Shown here piece after piece: positions 14,001 through 25,557 of a stretch of DNA of 64,000 bases (within the stretch, counting starts at the first letter, position 1; each line of letters starts with the position of its first letter). This DNA comes from Bugula neritina (Eukaryota > Bryozoa > Gymnolaemata > Cheilostomatida > Bugulidae), in the NCBI GenBank assembly GCA_964035545.1, contig OZ037765.1:21398495-21462494 (forward strand), read 5' to 3'. Below the pieces are notes generated by a model. It was not told the DNA's origin. It did not search any database and worked only from the letters and a program-made list of their open reading frames with translations. Made by a program: the position numbers and the translations under genes.

Positions 14001-14870
14001 ACTATATTACTCATTTAGTTTAGATATTAATAAAATTATACATGTTTCCTATATACTTATGGTAATATTACGATAGCAATTATTTTTCCATAAATATTTG
14101 TTGAAACCACTTTAAGCAATTTCAATCAGACTAAATTATATTGAAAGATAATTAAATTTTATCATTTCATTATAAAGCTACTATTTTTCTGCAAAAATTG
14201 TTGTATTGTAACTAAAGCCAATACATTTTATATTTAGCTGTTTTCAAAATTTGAAGTTGAATAAAATTAGCGGTTATAAAATGGCAATGCATGACTTTCA
14301 ATGATGCAAAAAATTATCTTTTACTTTTTTATGCATTTTTTATAGAAATAGTTTTTGATAATTGTCACAGATGGGCTTATTTCAAATTTTGTAATGTAAC
14401 TGAAAAATAAAGAAACCCTTTTCAATCACTGATTTAAAATTAAACAATATTTTTTTCATTATTTTACAATATGTTTTTGAATTAGATTTAACTGTTAAAT
14501 GTAGTTACTTGGTTGCAAATTCAGTTGTATAATATTAATGATCCTATCATAGCAGAGAATAAATAATAACTGCATCTGCATAAGTGCCAGTTACAACTAT
14601 CCCATAATTTTGTTGTGTATTATGAATATTTTTTCATACTTCATATATCAACCAGAAAACAGATTGCTGGTTTTAAAAGAGTTATGGGTTGCAAGTTTTT
14701 TAGACTATACCACCTTGTGTAGAAAATATATGAGTTTACTTGCGTTAGTATTTATTTAGTTTAGCTTACATCTAGCTGTTGTCAATGGTTTGTCAAGGGG
14801 TTCTTTTTTATATTTATGAGTGGTGAAAGTATGAGTATGTGGTGCAGTTAAAATTATTGTATTCTTTCAG
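11063..14870. other. Intergenic region between divergent HFM1 and SULF
   Basis: AT-rich sequence of 3.8 kb holding the presumed 5' regions of two divergent genes. From about 11900 to 13300 it is dominated by degenerate short motifs (TATTAC/TAGTA, TCAAGT, AACTTGA) in both orientations. No coding exon with family similarity was found. A splice-acceptor-like TTCTTTCAG at 14862-14870 lies just before the SULF start. Confidence 0.6.
12356..12420. repeat. 12-bp tandem repeat (TATTACTATTAG)n
   Basis: About five copies of a TATTACTATTAG unit, the cleanest part of a larger block of degenerate simple sequence. Confidence 0.85.
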
Positions 14871-14886
14871 ATGAGCCTGTGTGGAT

Positions 14887-17800
14887 ATGGCAACTAAGAT
14901 AATAAATAGGTCCTTCACTCCAAGTATAATAATTGCTGTTTTGATAATAAATGCTTTTGTGTATGGAGAGGGACGAAGACCACGGAATCGATTTAATCGT
15001 GAACATGAACGACCGAATATTGTTATCATCATGACTGATGACCAGGATAGTGAACTAGGTATCATTTAACCATCTTTTTCATTTCAACATGTACATGGTA
15101 CTGCTGATTGTATGCTTAATTAACAATATTTCTAAACCTATTTTATCAGATGCTGTGTCTACCTCTTAGAGAAAGAGTAGAACATAGGTTATCTACATCA
15201 TGTTTCTATGCTAGTTACTGAGCTGTGACATCCAATGGTTCAGTGCATTATGCAAATAATATAACTAATACAATTGGATCAACTAGCTGCGTGCAGCTGG
15301 TTTGGCCCTTCCTAGTGTGTTATTGCCAAAGTCTAAATTCTATCAAAGTCTAAATAATCAATTGTTTCTTTAGTTTTGTTCTTCTGATTAATTTCTATTT
15401 TGATCTTTTAATCAGACAGTTTATCATCACATTTTGTTATTGGCTATGGTCTATGTTTCATTTTCAACATCAATTCACTACCCAGCCAGTGATGAGCTTA
15501 CATAATGTTTGTTAGGTTAAATACTGAAATGCAATTATGATCAATTCTAAATACTCATGTTGAAGTTTATTGATTTTGAATTAGATGCTGATAAGAATGT
15601 CATGAAGCATTGTTTATAGATACCCAAAATATTTATTACTAATGGCTGCAATTGATTGCTAGATATTTTTCAATGTTGTATTTGGCTATTCTAATGTATA
15701 TCTTCTACTCGTTCAGTCAGAAATCTTTTTTATCAAATTGACTTGTAAGATAAGCTAGGTTATTGACAAAGTTCATATGTGGCTTTTAAGTTTTATACAT
15801 GAATTTTGTAATGTTTTATGCTGTATTTTCAAGGTTCAATGAATTATATGCCAAAAACAAGGAGGATATTAGAGGCTGGTGGAGTCAAGTTCACTAATGC
15901 TTTCACCAACTCACCAATATGTTGTCCTTCTAGAAGCTCATTTCTCACTGGTTTACATGTACACAATCATAATATATGGACCAATAACGTAAATTGTAGC
16001 TCTAAATATTGGCAAACTAACTTTGAAGTAAAATCTTTTGCCACATATCTTCAAGATTCAGGCTACAAAACAGGTTAGTTGGAAGAGTGTGATTCAAAAA
16101 TATCTTTGCGTAGGTAGATTAAATAGCCATGATCTAAAGTCCATATACCTTGTTCCCTAGCATCTTGATAGCAATCTGTGGTTTGATCTTTAATTTAACT
16201 CTTTTATAATTACTCCAGTTTGTTTTCAGTAATTCCAACATCATTTCAAATTCGCATGTTATAGATTGTAATATTCAAGCTATATTTGTAGGCTACTTTG
16301 GTAAGTATTTGAATGAGTACGTGGGAGACCATATTCCAGCTGGGTGGAGAGAATGGATGGGGCTGGTCAAGAACTCCGCCTTTTATAACTACACTGTTAA
16401 CTACAATGGAGACTTGATAAAACATGGAGATGATTACCATGATGATTATTTCACAGATCTCATTGCTAATGACAGTCTAGCTTTTTTCAAATCATCTAAA
16501 CTGAGTTACCCCAGCAAGTATGTAAAAGTAGTTGCATGTATATTTATAAGAATATAGTACATTGCAATATTGTCAGCATAAGTAACAGGCTCTATGAGAA
16601 GTTATTTGTTATATAGCTTGCTTCTTTAATCATAGCCATGTTTTATTTTATCATCGATTGTGCTATAATATTGTATATTGTGTTTTAACTTAAGACCGGT
16701 AGCAATGGTGCTGAGTATGCCCGCCCCACATGGCCCCGAGGATTCCGCCCCTCAGTACTCCGACATGTTTCACAATATCACTGACCATCGGTAAGGCAAT
16801 GCTCTTCTCATCTATACATTTGATCTGCTAGGTAGAAATCTTAAACCATCTCCATTTGTGTAAATGTGGTGCAATCAGTCATGGATATTGACCTTTTTAT
16901 CTGTTAAGGAAATGATTCAGCGCACTCAGATGTCTATCTCTATTTACATTCACTCTACTTAGCTAGACAAATGTGAATTGGATACAAGTTCACCATTTCT
17001 TAGTAAAATGATGTCAGAAATGAGATATGATTGTTACATATTACAATGAAGCATGTTTTCTAATATTTATTTTGAATTAGATATTTTTAAAAGCAGAATT
17101 CTAGTATTCTAAGAACTTTTGAGACTTCGTCTATATTCCTCTTAGAGTTTTGCTGCTTTTAAATCAAAAGGAATATTTATTTTATTTAAGTAAATTTCCT
17201 TACACTAATACACTGTATTTGATTTTCTAGCACACCGAGTTGGAATTATGCACCCAACCCCGATAAAGAATTATTGTTACAGATTACTGGAAAAATGGAG
17301 CCAATACAGTCGCAATTTGCAGACTTGCTGATGCGGAAAAGAGTCATGACTTTACAGTCTGTAGATGATGCTGTGGAAAAGGTGAACCACATTGTCATTT
17401 AGTATTTATGCAAGTTTTTCAAACATGTTAAAAAGAGGCTATTGCCTCTGTAATACGATGCTTGACACAAGTCTGCGAGCTGGTGGCTTAAACTTTGTGA
17501 AGAATTGCTAGGGAGATAACTTCATTAATGTTGCTCCCGTGTTACTTTAAACCCCAAGACCTAACTAATAGTCTTCTTTTTGCTTTAAACCCTGTCACTA
17601 ACTAGCATAGGTTGGAGCAAATAGAGGTCTGTAGCCTACAAAGATATTACTGTCATAATCAAGTGTGGTCTTTCTTCAGGCATTGAAAATTCGCACTGAA
17701 ATAGCAGAGTACCTCCTTTTTATAAGTTCACCTGCAAATATCACCCAATTTTTCACGCTTAGGACCCAAATTGCTGACAGAAGTAATTTGGTGGGCTGAT

Positions 17801-20800
17801 TCTATGATGTGCATTAAGATTTATCTATCAATCGATAGCATCATAATCCCAGCCTGCTGTGAACTGGTGTGCACTTATAACATTCTATATACATATATCG
17901 TATGTGTAATGCTGGGTGTTGTGCCGCCTGAGTGTTTTTACCGCAATATACTTCCATTATTTGTGAGATTATTTGCATATTAAATATTTTTTTCAATGTT
18001 CTGTTGCAATGATAATAGGTGTCACTTGAGAAATTGTCTTAATATGAGGCCTTGTGGCATAATGTCATCATTTGTATTCTCATTGACTCGAGTGCTGTGT
18101 GATATGATAATTATGTTGAACTGTAATTAGCTTAGCTAATGTTGTTGTGAATAGATCATTTCTAGTGGTTTTGTTAAGGAAACTTCAGTGTTTACAATGT
18201 TGCAAGGTTGAGCATGGCAAAAAAAAGTTAGTTATTAATGTATGGAATTGGAAAAGAATTATTTTTAATGTTTATAAAGCATAGTTGAAGTAGAAGTCAT
18301 TTTAGCTAATATTTTTAATTAGCTCCACTATTTCTGCAAATTCTTACATTATTTTCAGGGTAGAAGATTTAATACACTGCATATAATTTACCAAAGTATT
18401 ATGTGAACAGTCACTAAAATAAAGTTGATACTAATTAATTAGACTCGCTATTTTAATTAGTTTTTAGAGTCGGTAGTAATGGGTACCGATAAGGAACAGT
18501 CAGAGCAGGTTTTAAACATTTTTGATTATTATATTCTGGTAAATAGTCAACATAATGACTATAATGTGTATTATCTGCATGAAATACAGGTATATAATGA
18601 ACTAAGTGATCTCGGCGAGCTGAACAATACCTACATGATCTATCTCTCCGATCATGGGTATCATTTGGGGCAGTTTGGAATTCCTAAAGGAAAATCTATG
18701 CCGTATGAATTTGATATTCGGATACCGATGTATGCTAGAGGTCCAGGCATTAAGCCAGGCAGCCAGTAAGTGAATATGCTAACTATTTTATTCAGAATCA
18801 TTTGAATATCTTCTCCCACCTACCTTTTTGTTGTATTGTTGAAAAGCTTGAAACTCGCATATTCTAGCCAGCATACTGTTTGGTAAAAATATATTCCACA
18901 GTATAAGAAAATGAAAATAGTCAAAGACAGGTCATCTAAGTACTATTTAATCTTATAATAGAAGAATATAAAATTTAGTTTGCTGATGCACATGTTATGC
19001 TAAGTAGCTCTAATGAATCAAGCTTTATAATATGATGCCAGTGGAAGAATAGCTCTAGATGTTTGATAATACTAAATATATGCATATATACAAATACAAG
19101 TTCCACATTAAGTTCCACAATTTATTCATGGTGTATGTCATGGAATAATGCATATGCTTAATTTATACATTTGCTCTGTCTAGAATCAGTAACCTGGTTG
19201 GAATTATAGACATTGCGCCCACGCTATTGGATATTGCGCAGGTTACACCACCTGACCACATGGATGGAAAGTCCTTGAAACCTCTCCTGGAAGACAGGTC
19301 TGTCATAAATCTGCCTTGACACTTTCAGAACAGTTGAGGTCTTCAATAGACATATTTAATAATTGATTAATGCAATTTAGTTCAATATGATAATATTTGT
19401 ATTCCATCTCTTTAACAAAATATTTTTGTGGTTTTTAGTACTTTAGGAAACCATGTTATGTTATTTTAACAGCAATCAATCCATGTCTGTGCAGAGAAAG
19501 GCCTGGCGAGACACGTTTCTCATAGAAAGAGGGTAAGCTACTTAAACCTCCCTGTGGTGTGGTTGGTGCACTGCTTGCTTATCATATACTCAATGAAGCT
19601 TCATCACTGGGCGTGTTTAAATTTAATTTATGGCACTTATTACAATATATTATTTAAGGACATATAAACACGGAAGGGAAACACTGTAAAAAAATTTCTA
19701 ATGTATATGTGTTTAGTAAGAATACAGTCACTGTTAAGAGTCTCGTATAATTAAAAAGCGACTTTCAAATGCTTCATAAAATATGATTGATTAAAGCATA
19801 TATTAGATATTAGTTTGATGATGGCTTTTATATTCTCATCAAGTTAATATTTAGGAATAGAAAGCAAATAGCATGAATAGCAAATGTGTGAAATTTTTGA
19901 AAGTATCAAAATGGTATCAAACTTTAGACAGTATATATATTATGTGTATTTTACAGAAAGTTAAGGAAACAGTTGATAAACACTAATGGGATAACAGAGA
20001 ATTTTCTGTCTATATACTTCAACAATAATGGTGGTATTGAATCCAAGTGTGACAAACCCAGATACCAGTATCCCTGCAAGGCTGACCAGGTAAGTAGGCT
20101 CTGTGGTAGTTCAGCATGACTTGTTTAGGTAATCTCTGCTTGGCAAAAATTTCTTTGAACTTTCTGTAAGTGTTTTTCTGAGATTGAGATGTTATTTTTA
20201 GTCAGTAATTATAAACTGTTGTCAATATGATTCACTATTTATATTATTATGCATGCTGTAGCTTGTTGCGCCATTGATCATTTTTCTCGCAAAGTTTTCA
20301 CAGCGTCAGGATATGTATGACCTTCACCACTCATATTCAAATTGTTGGCTTATAATATGTTAATGTATTCTGACATGTTTACTATTTATCTCAACGTTCT
20401 CAATCACTTTCGATTCCGGTGTTATCCTTTTGTCGGGAGTTGTTTATATGTCGGAGTTTTATAGAAACATGAAATGCTCAACATTGCTCCATTTTGCTAA
20501 TTTCACTAACATCTAGATTTTAGCTACAAGTTGTTGATAGTTTTAGATAATACAGGGTATCATCCACTGGTATTTATTTAATAGTTCTAATATTGAGCAC
20601 TCACAACTATGAATAATGTATAATGTACCTTACATGACATCATTTTAAATAAATCTGTGATATATTTATGTTTTAGAAATTTTATTGCCATAAGGATAGT
20701 TTAGATCGTAGAAGAATTAGAAAATGTAACAAGTTGACAAAGAAATGTCCATGTAAAGAAAATAAACGTGTTAAGCGAAATGCAGGTAACATAAACAATA

Positions 20801-23800
20801 TATTATTTTATAAATTGGCGAATTAAAAAACAAGTAGTTATTTGTTAATGTGTTTATACTGAATGTATATTGTACCAAGTTATGCTGCAGGTATCAAGCT
20901 CAAAGTGAAATGTCATTGTAAGTATTGATATGCATGTCATATTTTGTTTAGTCTGCGTTGTTGGTGTTTGAAAATTCCGTGTTTCGGTTTTGCTACTTGG
21001 CCGTAGAAGTAGTTAGTATTTTGCTGACTTAGCTGTTTAAATGTTGTCTTTAGACAAGTTTTATTGGCTATTAACTTGACAATTTATAGTTGTAGTTTAA
21101 AAGTTCACAGTTTTAGGTAATAGTAAGAAAAATAAGCCATACAGGAATCGATTATATTTCCCAAAATCCTTTACGTTCTAAAGGGTTATGAAAGTACTAG
21201 AAAAGCTGGCTTGAGGCAGCCTTCTGCTCTATGAATAATTAGCAAAACAAAATGTAACTAAAAATTTCAAACTAAATAAATCAGTTATAGCAAAATAAAG
21301 TGTTTAGCAGGTGTTGTACAGTAGTTTGCATGGAAGTTGTGGGAAATGCATTTGCGCATGTCAACTACAGTCGACATATTGGAACATGTGATGTGTCTTA
21401 TGCCGGTCCTTGGTTTGTACAAGTTAATAGATTATCTGATAACATTTTAGTATCTGAATTCATTGCTGGTGCTTGTAGAGGAAAAGCTTGTTAAGAAGTG
21501 TTCTGTCATAGAGGGAGAAGTTAAATGCAGGCGGGTTGAAGCAAATGGCAAACCTAAAGGAGGAAGAAAATCTCAAAGAGTTCTCAGCAGTCACCAGAAG
21601 GCATTAGATGATCTGATACGAGATTATAAGCAGCAGCTCGTTCAGCTGAGAGTAAGACCTAGTCCTGTTATCTGATTGCTGGTGTACTTGGAGTGTTTCA
21701 CATATATGTTCACCTTTCATCACCATGTCCTGATCGGGTGCCGAGTTTTGCCTCCCCGTTCAAACAAACTTTTCCATCTCACTCGGTCACTTGTATCACT
21801 TTGGGTGTAGCCAGCGGAGGTCAACTTTGATTGTGTCACTCCACCACTGTTTTGGCCGCCCACGCCCTCTGCTTCCCCCCACACTCATCTCGTATACTCT
21901 CCTGAAGTCCTCATCTCTCTGACGTCAACAAACATGGCCATACCATTCTAGCCTCTTTTCCTCATATGTATTTATAAATAGTATTTGATTTAGATTCTAA
22001 GAGAAGATCTGCAGAATGATTTGGAGAACATTGACCTTGACAAATATAAGCTTCCAGCCCACAATGTGACATCAGATGATGTGAAAAGAGTGAAGCTGGC
22101 ACGGAATAACACTCGCATTACAACATCTTTACAAACCACGACTACACCTCAGCCGCTAGAGTTGGAGTGTTTGTGTGCTGCTAATGAAGATGAACTGAAT
22201 GAAGTTGATCCTAAAGAGTAAGTCTTGAATGTTGGTTGGTTCTGGTGTATATACAGACATTAGGCTAGTATAAAGAAGCTCAGAAAATAATTGACGAGTT
22301 ATATTATTGACACTTCATTTTACTTCATGAAGAAAATATCAACTACAAAGAAAGAAAATGAATTTGAAATATTAAAAAAATGAAATGACAATTATTTTCC
22401 AGCAATCAATTTTTATCTACTTTGCATTGGTAACTTATTTATTTTGTAATCGTAAGTTTGATATCAGAGATATGATTAATTGATGTCTATGCAGTCTTGT
22501 GAGAGAGACCAATCTTCAGACAACCTCCCTGCCTGTTGAGTTTGTCTCTACTGGGTTGTCTAAACGAGATCAGAAGAGAATTGAAAGACAAAAGAAGCGT
22601 GATGAAAAGAAGCAGTTGCGTCGAGGTGATAAAGAGATCTGTGATGAGGGTGACAGAATCTGCTGTAAGTTGTGACGTCAACTGTTATAAGTTGCTGATT
22701 TTACTGCCAAATATTTATGCTATGCTGCCTTATTTAATTGTATGTTTCTACGGTTTTATCACCATGTGTTGATTTAGTGAGACGTCAGCGTAAGAAAGCA
22801 GAGTTCAGTAAGAGGAACAATCCACACTGTCAGGTTGATGGGGTTGAATGTACTATCATGGATAACAGTCACTGGAAAACTGAGCCCAAGTGGGATAGTA
22901 AGTAGCCATTAACAGAGCAGCTAGCTGACATGTCAAGCCTAACAAGCGTTTTATTCTAGTATGCAGAATTGCTGTAATATACCTCTATGTTTTTATAAAA
23001 TCACGAGGTATACATTAGGTAAAGGTTATTCTTTAGGTTATATTGTCCATGTGAATGTCTGTAATGGTATTGTGTGGAGATCAGCAGTGAATATATACTT
23101 TATTGTATTACTTTCTCAATTAGCATGGCATTAAGATTTGTCAATAATTAATTTGAAAGTTAATTGAATAATTACTAAGAGTTGAAACTAATTTTGCTTT
23201 TTATGGAAACTGCGGGTTTTTATAAAAAGTTTTCTTTTGTAGAAGGTCCATTCTGTTTCTGCAACAACGCGCAGTCGAATGTGTTCTGGTGTTTGCGAGT
23301 TCTCAACGAAACTGACAACTTCCTGTACTGTGAATATATAAATGACTTCCTCAGCTACTTTGACATCAACAAGGATCCGTGGCAGGTAAATCATGTCAAA
23401 GAAGTGTTTTTGAAGATTTGCTGGATAAAATATTGGCAAAGGTGTAACTTTGTAATTGTATCAAGATGTTTCGTTTTCAACTAGTATGTCTTTGCTAGTC
23501 ACAAGTATAGCATGCTTATAGCTGTATGTACACATACACATGCACATAATTCTTATAATTTATAAGTGTATTCTGTATAGTATATAGCCTAATAATATGT
23601 TGCATCATCTCAATGCCTGATTTTACAGCTAAGAAATGCTATTCACGATTTATCGTATGCTCGACTCGGACAACTTCACGACTTGCTCATTAGAATGCGG
23701 AAGTGTAAAGGTGCCAAAGAGTGTACATACAGACACAGGAACAGAATAGCTAGCAGTCCCGTGTCAGGTAGTCACTTCAGTAGAGTACAGCACATCCGAC

Positions 23801-24152
23801 ACTGAATAGCAACTTGCACTTCCTCTATTCATTTCTTCGCGAAATAAAAATTATAAATTGTGTCTAATAATACTGATTGATTCTGACCATCTATGTGTGA
23901 AGTTCCTGTGTTGAAATTTTTAGACACGTGTATTATCCTGACATAATTTCTTTGCAATTACAATTAGTTAGGTTACTGTAGTTCTAGTGTATCTAAGGTA
24001 CACACACATGGTATATCTACAGTATGAAAGAGTATATATTTACCTTTTATGAAATAAACTGCTACTCTATTTGAATTATATTAAGTACTCCTATTCTTTC
24101 AACAGGTAGAAGTTACCAATCACTTCCTGTCATCTCACCAATTCCAGCTTAG
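14887..24152 (+). CDS. SULF: Extracellular heparan-sulfate 6-O-endosulfatase, SULF family
   Basis: Secreted or cell-surface sulfatase that removes 6-O-sulfate from heparan sulfate and so tunes growth-factor signalling (family knowledge). Exons: 14887-15058, 15834-16073, 16292-16517, 16695-16790, 17231-17381, 18590-18765, 19184-19297, 19473-19532, 19957-20089, 20677-20785, 20891-20917, (6-nt microexon 21117-21122?), 21479-21651, 21994-22217, 22495-22664, 22778-22897, 23243-23385, 23629-23767, 24106-24152; about 841 residues against 871 in human SULF1. Seen: hydrophobic N-terminal signal segment, TDDQD metal site, CCPSRSS with the formylglycine cysteine, [18 protein letters not shown], a basic Lys/Arg-rich hydrophilic domain, and the C-terminal FCFCNN...WCLRVLNET region. 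ATG at 14887 follows an in-frame stop. The join at 20917-21479 is uncertain. The last exon may instead read through to TGA at 23803, giving a different tail. Confidence 0.93.
21720..21963 (-). mobile_element. LINE (non-LTR retrotransposon) ORF2 3' fragment in SULF intron
   Basis: Read on the minus strand it encodes [32 protein letters not shown] and, after a frameshift, [16 protein letters not shown] ending at a stop. This is the typical C-terminal tail after the reverse transcriptase domain of many non-LTR retrotransposons. It carries an internal stop and a frameshift, and is more GC-rich than its surroundings. Its dead state and intron position point to a 5'-truncated old insertion. Confidence 0.8.
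24053..24058 (+). promoter_or_regulatory. Candidate polyadenylation signal AATAAA (SULF)
   Basis: Another AATAAA lies at 23843-23848. Both follow the alternative stop at 23803-23805 but precede the stop at 24150-24152, so they support a read-through last exon at least as an isoform. No canonical AATAAA was seen soon after 24152. Confidence 0.45.
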
Positions 24153-25557
24153 AAAGTGACCCACATATTTGCCAGAACCAGGATCTAACACTGTGTGGTA
24201 ATTTTTTTTATATTACGTCCATAAACATATTACAATTATACTTATTTTAGGTTTTTGTTTTGTATCTTTATTTTGCCAGTTGTGTGCCATATATTGCATA
24301 ATCTTTTGGTAGTTTCAAAATGCCACCAAGTCATTCATATCACTTAAATTTTGCCTGTTTCTATTGTCTCACAGACTTTAATGTACATGTGTGTATTGCT
24401 CTCTGTTTTTTATTCATAAAATTTGTAAAAAAAAAGTTGCGTGATATACAATATCACATCATATCTGTTTTTTGTTAACCTATATATTCATTCATATATG
24501 AAAAATATTTTATAACAATATAACACTAGTGCTAAGCTGCTATCCCTTCTGATGTTATAGAGTGATTGTGTATTGAAAAGTGCACATTCTACATTACTAT
24601 GGTGAACGTGTCTGTCAAAGTTTTGTTTTTGAGGACATTTCTATATAATGCAACACTGATTTCTGAATGCAAAAAGTGCGATGAATTATTTGCCTAGCAA
24701 ATACAGCTTAAATAAGTTTTCTTGATATAGCTTTATTATAAATATATATCATAATATGAAGAAAATAAGAAAATAGGTGATTGTATGTTTATGAGCAACA
24801 ATATACGCACGTATATATACTAATAAGATGTGAATATTAGTCAAGTTTTTGTTCTACAAATTAGTATTTTCCTGCTTAATAATCGAAGCTGTGTTAAACA
24901 TAATTTGTACTGTTTTGAACACTACCAGTTTTAGACCTCAAAATTTCTTCATTTCTAGCGCATTGTTATTATTGTTGAATACACTATGCTTGCACAACTG
25001 TAGCGTTTGCAGGCTTCCAAACTTGATCTCTGGTCATTGTTTTTGTTAGCAGGTTATTTTCATCCACCATTGCATGTCTTTGAGAAGCTGAAGAGCTCAT
25101 CTTCAATCTAATTTCTTCGAAATTGGTTTTATCTACAAAGTGATATAATGAATTGTGAAAAGGTAAAAAGATTGAAATGCAGAAAATAAGAAATGTTTTA
25201 GTTTAAACTAAATGAGTGTCCCATTCAAGGCTGCAGGTAAAATGTGGGTTTTAAAAAATAACTTATTGAGCAGGAGTTGTCCTTTTAATCTTCTTCTTGA
25301 CCTATCACCAGCACTTTAATATGGAAAGACAATGCAACTAAGCTAATAAATACCTTCATTTCGGTCCGTCTTTATAGGATATCTAGTGAATCGTTTTAGA
25401 TGTGGACTGTTTTTCTGCTCTGTTAATCCCTCTATAGTTGTTCTGAATAAAAGTGTAAGACAATAAACGAATCTTCATGTACTATTCCAACAACATAGTA
25501 ATTGGTAACATACACATGCATGGGTTATATTTGTAATTTTCTCACACAGATCACTAA
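24153..25557. other. Intergenic region between convergent SULF and TBATA
   Basis: AT-rich sequence of 1.4 kb holding the 3' regions of two convergent genes. No exon, tRNA or mobile element is recognised. Confidence 0.6.

Noticed and set aside
17771-17983. 70-codon ORF in a SULF intron
   Set aside because: It is between two in-phase SULF exons, has no similarity to the family, and no supporting splice sites.
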